A stretch of 64,000 nt of DNA from Turnera subulata. Lineage: Eukaryota; Streptophyta; Magnoliopsida; Malpighiales; Passifloraceae. Position 1 is the stretch's first letter. Each line of letters opens with the position of its first letter. Positions 1-10,177 of the stretch are shown piece by piece. Below the pieces are notes generated by a model that did not search any database, had not been told where the DNA came from, and saw nothing but the letters and a program-made list of their open reading frames with translations. The position numbers were made by a program, and so were the translations under genes. The stretch covers positions 1-64,000 of the forward strand of contig JAKUCV010004852.1 of assembly GCA_028386065.3 (NCBI GenBank), in the 5' to 3' direction.

Positions 1-96
1 TGGCTGAGGTGTGGAATATAGATGAGCAAGTCCGGTTGTTTTCTTGCCATGGTTCATAGCAATGTTTTAACCACCAATGGCTTTAACTTGACGCAG

Positions 97-462
97 GCGA
101 AGGCGGCCAAAGCAGACACACTGGGATCAAACACTGTTAGATGGATCACTAGTCCCACCGGAACTGTTGTTATTTTCTCTAATGATATTGGTCTTCCTAG
201 TATATTCAACTCGGGCTCTTGCAGGTACAAATCCACTCACCATGAAAACCATTACCTTTCTTAGCAGCATCCCCTGTCTACTTGATAGCATTACTAACAT
301 CATTTTGTGATATCCAGTTACCCTCCACCGCGTGAAAAATGTGCGGGGCCAGACTGCACAAACGCATACAAGTATCGTGATTCCAAGTTGAGGCTTCCTC
401 TTTGCAGTCTCAATTGCTACAAGGCAATACATGGGAAGGTGCACCCTGCAATTACCTGCTGA
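97..462 (+). CDS. PAPA-1/HIT zinc-finger (INO80B-like) protein, last two exons (partial)
   Basis: Two exons are visible, 97-224 and 318-462, joined across a GT (225) / AG (317) intron; the rest lies left of the window. They give about 90 residues ending in TGA at 460-462. The first exon reads SNTVRWITSPTGTVVIF then GLPSIF; the second reads SYPPPREKCAGPDC, then LPLCSLNCYKAIHGK. This is the layout of the conserved C-terminus of plant PAPA-1-like/HIT-type zinc-finger proteins: a short conserved block, then a Cys/His HIT finger. The family is related to INO80 chromatin-remodelling subunit B, so a nuclear role is inferred. The 5' limit of the first exon rests on an AG at 95-96 that keeps the frame; an upstream extension cannot be excluded. 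Confidence 0.8.
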
Positions 463-1400
463 CATGATCCCCATCCATGGTTTTGGGGGCAAATCCACTG
501 ACAGAGACAGTTGACAGAATATTTTGTAACCTTAAAAATTGGAAGATTGGAATGAATGACATTGTGATTAGTCAGTCTAAATGCAGGATAACCCTTTTGT
601 GGACTGGTGATGTAGTTCCAAACTTAATGCCATATTTCTTGCCGAATACAATTGTACACCCGCCATGATATAACTGGCAAGTGTGTATATTTTGAAGTTC
701 TGCTCCCACTTTTTTCTGCCCACCTGGATCTTCAACTGCTATATGGTTGCACGAGTACAGAAAATAGAGAGGTCAGCCTTGGTCCCGCTGGCTCTGTTTA
801 TTATCCAATATGGTTTTGTAAAAGGATGAGTGTTTCATTTGAAGGCCCAACACCAAGAAATGTTCAAGGCCCATTTTGTTGCTTCAAGTCCATTATTAAT
901 TTTTCCCCTTCCCGCGCCCATCGCCCAATCCCCGGGAAACAACCAACCACCCCTTTCCATCTATTCCCCTTCTTCGGATCAACGTAACCACCCTAATCAC
1001 CACCTCCACCACCTCATTTCTCCAAAAAACGAGAACCGCCTCCCGTGATCCAGATCACACGGCCGTCGACGTTCACCCGAGCCGTCACAAGCACCACTGC
1101 AAAATCCTCACGATCCCTTCAAGGTAACATCCGTCACAATCACTCATCGCATTTTTTTTGCTTTAACCGAGCTCCTCCGATTCGAAACTCAGTGAACTCG
1201 TTATACACCGGCGATTCCTAGCGAGTTTGACGAGTTGAATCGGTAGTTTATGCTTTTCTTCGGTGATAATTTTCGATCTTACGGTTTTTTTTTTTACAAC
1301 CATCAACTCCTGTGAATTTCCGAGTTCGAAATTTTGATATTTTACTGGACGGTGTGGATTAATTGTGATATTGATTTGTATAGGAGGAGTAATTCGGAAA
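463..1400 (+). other. Intergenic region and SEC13 promoter/5' UTR with a leader intron
   Basis: No coding sequence recognised. A pyrimidine-rich, C-rich stretch near 900-1120 looks like a plant promoter/leader. AAG|GTAACA at 1121-1129 and TTTGTATAG at 1375-1383 suggest a 5' UTR intron 1124-1383, leaving 17 nt of leader before the SEC13 ATG. Leader introns are common in housekeeping plant genes. The intron is inferred from splice motifs only. Confidence 0.5.
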
Positions 1401-2297
1401 ATGCCAGGACAGAAGATCGAGACTGGTCACGATGAAACTGTTCATGACGTGGCTATGGAGTATTATGGGAAGCGAGTGGCTACAGCTTCATCGGATTCCA
1501 CTATTAAGATAATCGGTGTTACTGGCTCGCATCACTACGCTACACTGAAAGGGCACAGAGGCCCGGTGTGGCAAGTTGGTTGGGCTCACCCTAAGTTCGG
1601 TTCCATCCTTGCCTCTTGTGCTTATGATGGGCAGGTGATAATATGGAAGGAGGGAAATCACGGCGAGTGGGTGCAAGCTCATGTCTTTAATGACCACAAA
1701 ACATCTGTCAACTCCATTGCTTGGGCTCCTCACGAGGTTGGACTCTGCTTGGCTTGCGGTTCTTCTGATGGGAATATCTCTGTCTTCACTGCAAGAGCTG
1801 ATGGCGGTTGGGACACCGCCAGGATTGACCAGGCTCATCCAGTTGGAGTTGCTTCTGTCTCGTGGGCACCCGCCACGGCTCCCGGGGCTTTTGTTGGGTC
1901 TTCTCTGCTTGATCCGGTGCAGAAGCTTTGTTCTGGTGGTTTTGATAACTCTGTTAAGGTGTGGAAATTGTGCAATGGGGCTTGGAAATTGGATTGCTTC
2001 CCTGCTCTTCAGAAGCACAGTGACTGGGTGAGGGATGTTGCTTGGGCACCCAGCTTGGGGCTTCCAAAATCCACCATTGCTAGTGCTTCGCAGGATGGAA
2101 CGGCTGTTATATGGACTCTGGCTAAGGAAGGGGAGCAATGGGAGGGTAAGGTTTTGAAGGATTTTAAGAGTCCAGTTTGGAGGGTATCGTGGTCGTTGAC
2201 TGGTAGCTTGTTGGCTGTGGCTGATGGGAATAACAGTGTAACACTCTGGAAAGAATCAGTAGATGGGGAGTGGCAACAAGTATCAACAATTGAGTAG
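1401..2297 (+). CDS. SEC13: SEC13-like WD40 protein (COPII coat / nuclear pore)
   Basis: A single uninterrupted coding exon of 298 residues, close to the family's roughly 300. The start MPGQKIETGHDETVHDVAMEYYGK matches the typical plant SEC13 N-terminus, so ATG 1401 is chosen over the in-frame upstream ATG at 1365, which lies in the predicted leader intron. Six WD-type blades follow (for example HRGPVWQVGWAHPKFG, SVKVWK, DWVRDVAWAP, GTAVIWT, SPVWRVSWS, NSVTLWKE). SEC13 forms the outer cage of COPII vesicles with SEC31 and is also part of the Y-complex of the nuclear pore. The gene is intronless in the coding part and looks intact. Confidence 0.95.
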   Translation: MPGQKIETGHDETVHDVAMEYYGKRVATASSDSTIKIIGVTGSHHYATLKGHRGPVWQVGWAHPKFGSILASCAYDGQVIIWKEGNHGEWVQAHVFNDHKTSVNSIAWAPHEVGLCLACGSSDGNISVFTARADGGWDTARIDQAHPVGVASVSWAPATAPGAFVGSSLLDPVQKLCSGGFDNSVKVWKLCNGAWKLDCFPALQKHSDWVRDVAWAPSLGLPKSTIASASQDGTAVIWTLAKEGEQWEGKVLKDFKSPVWRVSWSLTGSLLAVADGNNSVTLWKESVDGEWQQVSTIE

Positions 2298-2954
2298 ATT
2301 TTCAGGTCCTTCTATAGTATCTGTCTACACTGTTTTTAATCTTTCTCTTTTGACTATTTCCTTATAGATTTTGTTGAATCGTCTGATTCTATTGGATAGT
2401 GTTTAATGTTTCTTAGGGTTGAGATAAATGGGAGTGTTTGATCATTGCTAGTTCATCTTCCCATTTCTTTTATCTTGTTCTTTTTTCTATGACTTGAATG
2501 CAGTTTCTCTTTATGTTAGCTCCGTCCACACTTGATGGTTATGATTTGTGGTAGCAAGTCTAACCCTTGTGAATTTGGCTCATGGATATTCTGTTTGGCA
2601 GCTTAGCATTTCAAGTTCCCTGAGAATGATACTGAGAGCTACCAAGCTGTGTGGTCAAATTTGTGTTGAATTGAAAACTTATGTCTATTGAGTCTTCACC
2701 ATTACCCTTTGATCCTAATTCCCAAACGCAGACATGCATTGGGTCTTTATGCCAGGTGCCTTGCCCTTGGATGTTTTGCTGCAATCCTACTGCTTCCAAA
2801 AAAATAGGAAATGCTTGTTCCTTCCGGGGCTTTGTCCTTTTTTGGGCCTTCTGCTTACAATGCAGGGACTTGTTCATTTTTTTCCCCCATCTTTAAGGGC
2901 CTTTGTCCTATTTGTAGATGTCTCTAAAATAAGTGCTGTAGCTAGCAGCCCGGC
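2298..2954 (+). other. SEC13 3' UTR and intergenic DNA up to the retroelement
   Basis: AT-rich sequence with no convincing coding region. The early part is probably SEC13 3' UTR. Its right edge, CCGGC at 2950-2954, is the left target-site duplication of the adjacent LTR element; the same five bases recur at 5543-5547. Confidence 0.5.
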
Positions 2955-3248
2955 TGATGCAGGAGCAAAATAAGTGCTGTGCTGTCACTATTCACGTGTT
3001 ACTGTAGCATGTCGGTACTGTTCATGCGTACTGCAGCAGTACTATTCCTTTTATATTTAGATTTTCTCTAGTATAAATAGGTTATGTTAGCTTTAATTTT
3101 CGGTAGCTTATTATTTATCTTATTTTGACTATACGTCTCTAGTAGTTTTAAACCCTAATTATCAATCCTATTGTTCCTAAACAATTCTGATTGCGTATTC
3201 CGCTAGATTCTCTGCTATTTTGAGTTTTCTATTCTCTACCCTACATCA
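2955..3248 (+). repeat. 5' LTR of the gag-only element
   Basis: Begins TGATGCA and ends ACATCA. Contains a TATA-type box, TATAAATA, at 3072-3079, suitable for the element's transcription start. It matches 5205-5542 almost throughout its 3' 270 bases. Confidence 0.9.
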
Positions 3249-3250
3249 AA

Positions 3251-3263
3251 TGGTAGCGGAGCC
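3251..3263 (+). promoter_or_regulatory. Primer binding site (initiator-Met tRNA type)
   Basis: TGGTAGCGGAGCC, two bases after the 5' LTR, differs at two positions from the usual plant site TGGTATCAGAGCC, which is complementary to the 3' end of initiator methionine tRNA. It marks where minus-strand DNA synthesis starts. Confidence 0.75.
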
Positions 3264-3297
3264 AAACGTTCGCGAATAGGTTTGCGAAAACGACACC

Positions 3298-5235
3298 ATG
3301 GTAGGCAGAGGTAGAGGTCGTGGGCAAGGAAATCAAAATCTGCAAGATATCCTAGTTGATCTTCAGCGTCAGGTTGCAGCATTATCGCGAGATATGCGCG
3401 CGCTACGGCGACAGGAACCGGTGGCAGCCCGAATGGAGATTCCGGAAGGCAGCACCAACCCTGTAGATATACCAGAAGGTAGTCAAGGGGCAGAATCAAC
3501 GGATGTTGATGACATTGATGAAGAAAACCCTTTTCACAATGCTGGAGCTGCAGGCAACGCAGCAGGAGGCGGACTTGAAGAGAGGTTAGTTCATGCTTTA
3601 CATCTGAATAGTGGTGGAATTAAGATAGAAGTTTCAGATTTTTCTGGAAAGATGCATATGGAAGACTATTTAGATTGGGAAGCAAGTTTGGAGAATTATT
3701 TTGAGTGAAAACCCTTGGTTGAAAAGAGAAAAGTGTTATTTGTTAAGCTTAAATTGAAAGGCACTGCGCTTCAATGGTGGAAGAGAGTTGAGGAGCAGCG
3801 AGTACTTCAAGGAAAGCCGAAGATCAACACTTGGGAACATATGAAGAGAAAGTTGCGCAAGCAATTTTTGCCGTCTGATTATGCTATGGAGTTGTATGAG
3901 AAATTTCATTCATTGAAACAGGGAAGCATGACTGTAGAGGAGTATACTGCTGAGTTTAACAACTTGTTGATTCGAGTTGGCATCAATGAGCCGAAAGAGC
4001 AATTGACATCCCGTTATCTTTCAGGTTTAAACCAAGCTGTTAGGGATGAGATGGGTGTTGCTCGCTTGTTCAATCCTGAAGATGCTCGTCAATATGCATT
4101 GATGGCTGAAAAACGAGTGCAGCGCTATGGAGTAAGGCGTCCTCTGTTCGGAAGAATGGTTGGGATTGGGCAGAAACCTGCTGGTGGTTTTTGTGGTAAT
4201 AAATTTGACCTGAATACTCACAAATCCAGCCAAGATGGTGCGGTGAATAATCGCTTTGGTGCAAGGAATTCAAGCAACGGAGAGAGAAGTGACAAAGGTC
4301 ACAATTCTAAACAATTGAAGCCTCAAATCAGTTCTGGTCCTACAGCTTCTAAGGATGATAATGAGTCTCGCATTCGTTGTTTTATTTGTGGAGAAAAGGG
4401 ACACTTCTCTTATAGTTGTCCACAAGGTAGAGTGAATTCAGCGAACTTGGAAGATGAAGAAGAGGAGGCATTTGAACCTGTTAATGATGAGCAGGATGAA
4501 GAGGATGGATATCCGGATGTAGAGGATGATAACGAAGAATATGGATATCAAGAGGAGGAGAGCAGGTTGTTGTTGATGACAAACAAATGTGAGGAAGAAG
4601 ATTGGAATTCTCCACCAATCTATGACACTTATAGTGATGATGATGATGTCTTTCCTCTAGAAGAGATTGCTATGAACAAGCAAGATGATAATAAAGAGAA
4701 CATTGCAGCAACAATAATAGATTTCCATGACCCTTTTGAATGTGCTGCTCAAACTCTTTCAAAGACAGATTATAATAACGATTTTGTGCAGCCAAATTTT
4801 GAAAAGTGTGCAGAAGAAGTTTGGCCAAAGATGGATAAGTATTCTGGCATGCATGGGGTCTCCCATGTGCAGGGTGATATAGATGTAATTGATTCTATAT
4901 GGTTGAACTTTGTGGAGAATGAATCTAAACGGAAAAGTGCTAGAATGAAAACAGAAGTTAAGAAAATCATTGAAGGAAGCTCGAGGAATGTGGATTCTGG
5001 TCTACTTCAAATGTCTTTATCAACTTCTAAGGAGTTTGGATCTTGTGAAGTGTGTGTTCGATGCTTAGTAGATTTTAATAGCAAGCTGAAAGACAATTTC
5101 TGTTCGAAGTTCAAATGCAAGAAAGGTTGGCAAGGTTTGATTGGACATCCACATGATCGGGGCAAGATCAACTTGCAGACAAGTTGTTTTCAACCTGAAG
5201 GGATTGATGCAAGAGCAAAATTATTAGTATTTTAA
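3298..5235 (+). pseudogene. Ty3/gypsy-type Gag with one in-frame stop
   Basis: From ATG 3298 to TAA 5233-5235 there is a single frame of 646 codons, interrupted only by TGA at 3706-3708, in the middle of the capsid region. The N-terminus has coiled-coil character. The capsid-like block (LKGTALQWWKRVEEQR, FHSLKQGSMTVEEYTAEF) is the retrotransposon gag family. One CCHC zinc knuckle, CFICGEKGHFSYSC, lies near residue 361. A long acidic tail of about 270 residues follows, unlike short Gag C-termini, and the frame ends inside the 3' LTR. No polymerase domain follows. The single stop in an otherwise open frame fits a recent loss. The tail's role is unknown. Confidence 0.85.
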
Positions 5236-5542
5236 TATTTTATTTTATTTTTATGCTGGGTCCGTTACTGTTCACATGTCACTATTCATGTGTTACTGTA
5301 GCATGTCGGTACTGTTCACGCGTACTGCAGCAGTACTATTCCTTTTACATTTAGATTTTCTCTAGTATAAATAGGTTATGTTAGTTTTAATTTTCGGTAG
5401 CTTATTATTTATCTTATTTTGACTATACGTCTCTAGTGGTTTTAAACCCTAATTATCAATCCTATTGTTCCTAAACAATTCTGATTGCGTATTCCGCTAG
5501 ATTCTCTGCTATTTTGAGTTTTCAATTCTCTACCCTACATCA
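5205..5542 (+). repeat. 3' LTR of the gag-only element
   Basis: TGATGCA...ACATCA, partner of 2955-3248, with the same TATAAATA box (5366-5373). It is preceded by a short purine run (GAAGGGA, 5197-5203) in the position of the polypurine tract. It carries an AT-rich insertion of about 44 bases after its first 20 bases that the 5' LTR lacks. Confidence 0.9.
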
Positions 5543-6534
5543 CCGGCCCCAATAAACTACTTATTCAACAGATATGATTGGCTTGTTGTGATTACAACTA
5601 AACCTGTAGAAGGAAGCTTACTTGCCTGGTGGTTCAGTCAAGCCATGCGGTCTCCCTTGCATCTAGATCTTCCTCAGTCTTTCTTGTTTTTCTCCGTGTC
5701 TTGAAGGAAGGTGGTTTTATTCATAATGCTTTGACTTCATTAATGAATGGTATTTCTATTGAGGTTGGGCATGACAATGTTTGTTATACCATTTTCCTCT
5801 CCTCTGATGGTCGCAGTCACAATTATCCTGGTGCCAATGGTTCTGTGTTTGACATGTTTAAGGAGTTGAAACTTGTTGGTACGAATATTCAAAGTCGATC
5901 CATGTGTTTGGGGTATCATAATTCCACTAGCATGTTTGTGTAGTTGAGGAATAATTAGGTTCATGTGCTAACAATGATTGTTATTCTTCGGTCTTAACGA
6001 TAAAACACCCCACAAATCCAAACAAACAGATGCAACTCGTGGCATGAGAGATACATTGTGCCAAATTTTTTAAAAAACATGATTTGAGTAATATCAAATA
6101 TCAGAGAATCTATCCCTCATCAAAAAAAAAAAAAAAATTCAGAGAATCTATCAGAGATGGTTGATAATGATGAACTATTTGCATTACGACTTGTAGAACT
6201 TATCATGAGCAGATGGTACATTTCAAGAGAGTTTACTCTTTCGAATAGAAAAATTGACAAAGAGAGTTTTGTCTTAATCTTTGGGTGCAACATTTGAGAC
6301 TCCCAAGGTTTTTACGAACAAAATATCAAACGCAAGATAGAGCAATACTTACAAATTACGACATTACTAGCTTACGAATACAAACGAGATGCTCAACGGT
6401 ATTTATTAATTACAATCATTGAGCATCGTAATACACTAGAGAATTGTTCCAAGCTTGATAAAAAATACGGCAATGTGTCTAATCTCATTTTCATTTTCTC
6501 TCGTAAGTTTTTGAAAATGAAAGTGTCACTTCTT
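5543..6534 (+). other. Unassigned intergenic DNA with an open frame at 5629-5943
   Basis: The stretch 5560-5945 contains an open frame (104 codons, no clear ATG context) that I do not recognise; it has no introns, domain or repeat that I can name and may be a decayed fragment. 6001-6534 is AT-rich and holds one tail-only insertion (listed separately), plus the probable 3' UTR of UBC32 at its right end. Confidence 0.35.
6101..6152 (+). mobile_element. Tail-only retro-insertion, 14-bp perfect target duplication
   Basis: TCAGAGAATCTATC occurs at 6101-6114 and again at 6139-6152. Between the copies is only CCTCATC plus 16 A and a T. This is the signature of target-primed insertion of a LINE/SINE 3' end truncated to almost nothing. 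Confidence 0.7.
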
Positions 6535-8281
6535 TTACGACCCATCCATGAAAAGAGCACCATGTCCGGAGGATTTCATGAACTTCTTCACCAAAAGAAC
6601 GACAATGGCAATGGTAAGCACAACTGCAGCCCAGGTGAAGAAACGATCATCAGCAGGTCTTTGAACCCTTGTCCCTGGCCTTTGCAGCAACTGATCACTT
6701 GAGGCCGTAGCTGCTTGTCTCGACACTCCAGCTCCAGTAGAATTGGGATTCACATTAACAGGGGCCTCATGCACTTCTTCAATAATCCTCTGAACCACGT
6801 CCGGATTTTCATCAGTCACTGGATTTGGAAGCTCTTGGCTGGTGGTTACAGCCTTAGCTTCTTCAGAATTCGCAAGTGCTTCAGTCTCACCGTTGGTATT
6901 GTTACCATTGTTTTCCGTTCCGGAGGGGCTTAGCTGGGGAACAGGCGGTGCCTTGCTCAGCATATATTCATGAATCTATGCCATCAACAATATATCAGAT
7001 TTAACAACCAAAATAAAAACACATGAATAGTAACAATGAGAACCAGACCAACCTCATCAATCAGTCTTTGACGCTCAGGACTACCAAATCTTGGTGCTGC
7101 TTCCCGAGATTTCACAGCTAGAATGCGCCTCTCCTCTTTTTTGTAGTCTAGTGAGCCCAGTGCACCATTTGGATTGGTAGGCATGAACGCAATGAGTGCA
7201 ACCAAAGCAGTCCGTACTGCCATCACAAATAGATCAATGATGGTTAGTGATATTGGAACCAAGCAAAAAAAGTCATCCTTTAAGTTTTTCCTATGACTTG
7301 TCACTGCCAAGTTTGAGCGTTCATTCATCATCAACAAAAGAAATGGCATAAAGATTTCCTATCAGGATACTGATCAGTTGCTGCGCTAAGTGTACTAGTC
7401 TATTTCAAGCAAAGATATAAGCCGCATAAATAGACAACTTAGTGCATTTTCAAGACACCTTCTCACTGGCTGGTTTTCTTGTACTGCTAAGCTTGTGTTT
7501 CATAATTTCATAATAAAGCATACGATTAGTATCTAAAAAAAGACAACTTAGTCCATTATCTCACAAATGAAGTAAAACTGTTGTTAAGAGTTCAATGATG
7601 TGCAGGCTCAAATTAGTTAGACTTTTAATCCATAACAACAGATGTAAGAGTTGCATTAGCTAAAACAAGGAGCAGGAGTTCTTCCAGAGAAAACTCACCG
7701 CTCCACGAAGGCTGCCAATGCTCTGGATGGTGATTCGATATGCTCAAGCATATCTTTGTCTGTGTTTCAAACCTTCCATTCGGCTAAACAAAATAAAAAA
7801 AATGAAGAACAAACATTAAAAAACCTAACCCAAAATTTCAACAAAAGCAGGAAAAAAAAAACAAAACCCAAAACTTTCAACGAAAACACAAAACTCACAG
7901 TAAGAAGCATAAACGAAGGAGGCTTGAACGGATATTCGGACGGCAGTTGAATCCGCCCATGGTAAATCCCTCCCTCAAATTCCGTATCACTTGGTCCCCT
8001 GATCGCAAATTGCCATTCAAATATATTCTCCTGTACAAATTATCAAGCATCAAATTATTAAGCATCCAAAAATCCCAAATTAGGGCTAAATTCCAATCAA
8101 TAAAATTTAAATATCATATCCTTATTTAGACGAATCAATTGAAGGAAAAAACGAAGGAACTGAAGCTAACCTCAAGAGGAAGGCTCATGAAATCATCGGA
8201 GGGATTCGATTGCATCTCTTTCACTTCCTGCAGGATTCTCTTCACGGCCGGATTCTTCCGGTTGTACTTCTCCTCCGCCAT
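6535..8281 (-). CDS. UBC32: UBC32-like ER-anchored ubiquitin-conjugating enzyme E2 (UBE2J type)
   Basis: Five exons on the minus strand: 8171-8281, 7899-8030, 7699-7783, 7053-7216, 6535-6975, all with GT/AG borders. They encode 310 residues, against 309 for Arabidopsis UBC32. The start MAEEKYNRKNPAVKRILQE is the family start. The UBC fold covers residues 1-165; the catalytic Cys is residue 93 in KICLSISNHHPEHWQPSWS, with the J-type absence of the usual HPN signature nearby. A low-complexity linker follows, then a C-terminal hydrophobic anchor (FFTWAAVVLTIAIVVLLVKK) that places the enzyme on the cytosolic face of the ER, where UBC32 acts in ER-associated degradation and brassinosteroid/salt responses. 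Intact. Confidence 0.95.
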
Positions 8282-10177
8282 TAGATCTGCAGTGTCAATC
8301 TCGATCTACCACCAAACACCGTTGGATTAGCTGACCAACGGAAAAACAGAGACACGCAGGGGTGGATTTGGTAGCGAGAGAGAGAGAGAGAGAGGAAGGG
8401 ATTCGAGTTTCTAGGGTGGTTGGTTTGATTTTGTTTTGGTTTTAAAATTTTGAGAACTCCTTCTACTCTTTCTATAATCAATACCCCCTTTCTCTGCTGC
8501 TGCTGAAACGGCCACTCAACTGTGCAGTTAGCTGCGTGAACACGAGTGCACCGGCTTTCAATAAGCTGTCAAGGTTCAACGAAGAGGAAACGAAAAGACC
8601 GTACCTGGACTTTAAACCGTAAAACTGTGTAAACACAACTCGACCTGAATTCTCGTGGGCTCTTGATGTTCGAAAAGAATATGGGCTTGGGTAAGCAGTT
8701 AATTGCTTCTTTTTTTTTTCTTAAGAAGAGCTGTTAAATGCATTTACATATTGAAATAGACTAATAATAATATTATATTTTAGGGAAGAAGGAAATTTTA
8801 GTTTGAAGGAGCTTAGAAATTTTTTTTGGTAAACTTAACCTTAAGCTAAGGGGAAGCTTCCCAGGGGCCAGGGAAACCACTAGGCTGGATCGATGGGATT
8901 CGAACTACTAACCTAACGGGCTAATGCAGGCCTACAGCATTTGTTATACTTTTTTGTTACTTATATCAGCAAAATGCAGGCCAAGATTGTTATAGTGAAA
9001 TCCAGGGTCGACCTGGTCATAAATCCCAGGTTGACAACAAGGTTGGTTGTTGGTTGTTTCCATGTAATGATGCTGATGGTAGGTTTTAGGCAGCTGATGG
9101 TTATGATGCCAACGATGTTGTCTTAGTTTGACTTTGAGATGTTGTTTGCCGAGAAGGATGGAAAGAGTGACCAACCCCCGGCAATTTGATCAGAAAAAAA
9201 TAAGAAAGAAGACATGCCAGCATTGCTTCAGGGGCAAAGAGGTGGATCAGAATACTATTTCCAATTGAAACAAGAATACTAGAAGCTCGACCCAATACTG
9301 CATGATAATTTTGCAAGTTGGAAAACCAAATTTGTATGCATCTTTCTTTAGCAGATCACCATTATTTGTAATGTTGATAATGTTCCTAACTTCCACTGGA
9401 GGGATTTTTTTACCTTTGTTTACCTCGGTGAATGGCAACATAACATAGAGAAAGGAAAATACAATAACAAAAACAAGAATAGCGGTAAGGACATCTTATT
9501 TGTACTTCGTAGTTTCTGTTATACATGTATATATCGTCAGCTATCTGAACTTTATTCTTAACCAGCTGCTTTGACTTTTGAGATATCATATTTTGGGCCT
9601 CTTGGCTGAGGTTACAAAGATATCAGCAAGGGAAAGTTCTTTGAATATATGTCAAGTTATCCTGATTAAGGCATTCTTTTCCATTGTTGGGTTTAGTTGT
9701 TCTTTACATCTTCCGCGTTGACATTTGTCTGCCATCTGATATTCGTTGCTTATTCAAATACAATGTTTGTGACTTTAGTGTTTGTGCTTTTGCTGGTTAA
9801 ACTGTGGGGAAGATTTTAGTTTAAGGGATTCTTAGAGCGTGATGTCAACTTGAATTGGCCTGTGTCGCGTCTTATTTGCACCTTAATCTTTACTTTATGT
9901 ATTCTATGAGTTTTCAGCTAGCATCAAACTAGTATTCAAATATGAAGCAATTGCAGGCTTTGGCACCGAGTGCCAAAAGCCTCGGTTACATCAGCTACTA
10001 ACAATCCAACCTACTAAACTTTGGAATTGTTTGTCTCCTTTTAGACATGCCAAACTAATATATTGCAAGGAAACTGCTTGTAGGCAAGATGATAAAATCT
10101 ATGGAAATATGCATGCAGATATCTTCTGTAGTTAGGCCAAGTTGAGCATCAAACTCAACATATAAAACTAGTTTTAT
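8282..10177. other. UBC32 promoter and intergenic DNA before the GRAS gene
   Basis: No gene recognised. 8282-8660 is the UBC32 promoter/leader. 8820-8940 holds a GGGATTCGAACT motif resembling a reversed tRNA B box, which I could not build into a tRNA or SINE. The remainder is AT-rich, with possible GRAS leader sequence at its right end. Confidence 0.4.
8376..8395. repeat. (GA)n microsatellite in the UBC32 leader
   Basis: A run of GA dinucleotides about 95 bp upstream of the UBC32 ATG. On the transcribed strand it reads (CT)n, a frequent pyrimidine element of plant core promoters and 5' leaders. Confidence 0.8.

Larger units (their letters stand above)
2955..5542 (+). mobile_element. Gag-only LTR retrotransposon (TR-GAG type), complete with target duplication
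   Basis: The element runs from TGATGCA at 2955 to ACATCA at 5542, flanked by the 5-bp duplication CCGGC (2950-2954, 5543-5547). The LTRs are 294 and 338 bp; I count about six substitutions over their shared part, indicating a recent insertion. The right LTR has about 44 extra bases near its 5' end. The internal region holds one gag-like reading frame and no protease, reverse transcriptase, RNase H or integrase. This matches the non-autonomous TR-GAG class described in plants, moved by enzymes from a Ty3/gypsy relative. It sits 3' of SEC13 and does not break a recognised gene. Confidence 0.9.

Noticed and set aside
8870..8910. GGATTCGAACT and CCAGCCTAGTGG resemble tRNA/SINE B and A boxes
   Set aside because: On the minus strand the B-like box precedes the A-like box and no cloverleaf forms.
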